Source: an uncultured Lachnospiraceae bacterium
GTDB taxonomy: Bacteria; Bacillota; Clostridia; Lachnospirales; Lachnospiraceae
Assembly: GCA_934432885.1 (NCBI GenBank)
Contig: CAKRYY010000005.1
Coordinates: 1-64,000 of the forward strand
DNA length: 64,000 bases
Direction of reading: 5' to 3'
How positions within the stretch are numbered: position 1 is the first letter of the stretch; every line of letters starts with the position of its first letter. Made by a program: the position numbers and the translations under genes. Positions 63,359 through 64,000 of the stretch are shown in pieces. The notes below the pieces were generated by a model. That model ran no database searches. It was given only the letters and a program-made list of their open reading frames with translations, and had not been told where the DNA came from.

Positions 63359-64000
63359 TCAAAAGAATTCATCAATGCAGACTGTCTTTCCAAGCACTGT
63401 GCGGACAACATGAAGCGACAGCTTTTCATCTGCCTGCATGCTCCACTTAACGAGCGTCAGGCAGCGGTTTTCGATTTCAATACAGGTAATGCCGGAGGGG
63501 TGAATACAGCTTCCGGTATTGCAGTAGGGAGAAGCCTTTGTTCCAATCATCGGGTGGTGTGTATGACCTGTAACAAGGATGCAGTGATGCGTTTTTGCCC
63601 AGCCAGTCAGCCGCAGCTCGGATATTTTTTTTCGCTTATTATTTTTGGCTGCACTGGTAGGGTCCGGGATGCCGAGCTTTTCGAGAACACTCCAGACGTA
63701 GCGTACGAGAAAGCGGGAAAGACGCCACAATGTACTGTTCAGCAAATCTACCTGATGGCCGTGTGTCAGATAAATATCGCGCCGGTGCTTTTCGTCCTGC
63801 CTGAGTGCATTTCCTGTATTCTTTGGATGGAACGGTTTTCCCAGAGCTCGTCGCCGTCGCCAAGCTCGAGATAGGTAAAGGAAAGCCGGTCATAAAACTG
63901 TAGGGCTGCCAGATAGAGATATTCGTTTTTTAAGAAATTGTCATTGGCATTTCCCACACCCCGGTGGCAGTCACTGAACAGGACGTAGCGGGAATCTGCC
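63359..64000 (-). pseudogene. Metallophosphoesterase (LpxH-like) pseudogene, 5' part outside the window
   Basis: The frame entering at 64000 encodes VLFSDCHRG (motif I), LELGDGDELWENRSIQRIQE (motif II) and then stops at 63766. The rest continues in another frame from about 63816: DEKHRRDIYLTHGHQVDLLNSTLWRLSRFLVRYVW, LVTGHTHHPMIG (C-terminal metal His pair) and NTGSCIHPSGITCIEIE, ending at 63359. In homologues roughly 60-70 residues, including the metal-binding GNHD motif, lie between these parts; they are missing here. An internal deletion plus frame change is the simplest explanation, so the product is almost surely inactive. Confidence 0.75.

Overview
The window looks like chromosome of a low-to-mid GC Gram-positive gut anaerobe, most likely a Lachnospiraceae (Clostridia). 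The reasons are the hprK-glcK-murB-rapZ-whiA-crh order, an hrcA-grpE-dnaK-dnaJ operon behind a perfect CIRCE element, a reverse-rubrerythrin, pyruvate phosphate dikinase, a YtaF sporulation protein, strong AGGAGG ribosome sites and a DUF6465-type protein. No rRNA, tRNA, CRISPR array or IS element was seen.

Layout. 1-5.2 kb: tail of a probable Rpn/transposase-like nuclease, a MATE exporter, a GNAT protein and a large coiled-coil protein ending in a calpain-like (C2) protease domain. 5.1-9.8 kb: a MerR-controlled drug-response operon (ABC ATPase, permease, MerR regulator, short UvrA-like ATPase) behind a promoter with a 19-20 bp spacer. 9.9-18.5 kb: hybrid histidine kinase, ytaF, pyrG, ftsH, uvrC. 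18.6-24.5 kb: one carbon-control/cell-envelope operon, hprK-glcK-murB-rapZ-whiA-crh-lipid kinase, ending in a strong terminator; its HPr-like protein has Glu at position 15 but keeps Ser46. 24.6-34.7 kb: a complete autoinducer-2 (lsr) locus in two divergent arms, lsrR-lsrK-cupin-AEC transporter leftward and lsrA-lsrC-lsrD-lsrB-lsrF rightward. lsrG is absent and a cupin sits in its place. 34.8-42 kb: ppdK, then an MMPL/RND transporter overlapping a secreted coiled-coil partner. 42-51 kb: Na+/alanine symporter with a terminator hairpin in its leader, cyclophilin, GNAT, HD-GYP, aminotransferase, patatin, uppP, reverse rubrerythrin, DegV. 51.1-55.3 kb: a 180-nt multibranched inverted-repeat element, then a phosphate regulon (nptA-phoB-phoR) behind an 11-bp-phased PHO-box array. 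55.4-62.2 kb: an Ala/Lys-rich DUF6465 protein, a membrane-anchored protein and the heat-shock operon. 62.2-64 kb: a HEPN-type Abi protein with a terminator-bearing leader RNA (abiF-RNA-like), and a metallophosphoesterase pseudogene running off the edge.

Functional threads: AI-2 import, phosphorylation and breakdown form one self-contained module, possibly with a new P-DPD-processing cupin and an extra transporter. HprK, a Crh-like target, glucokinase and RapZ/WhiA tie sugar state to wall synthesis. NptA and PhoBR form a phosphate loop. The Abi/leader-RNA pair is a candidate RNA-controlled toxin or phage-defence unit. All functions are read from sequence motifs and remembered family features; no database search was run.
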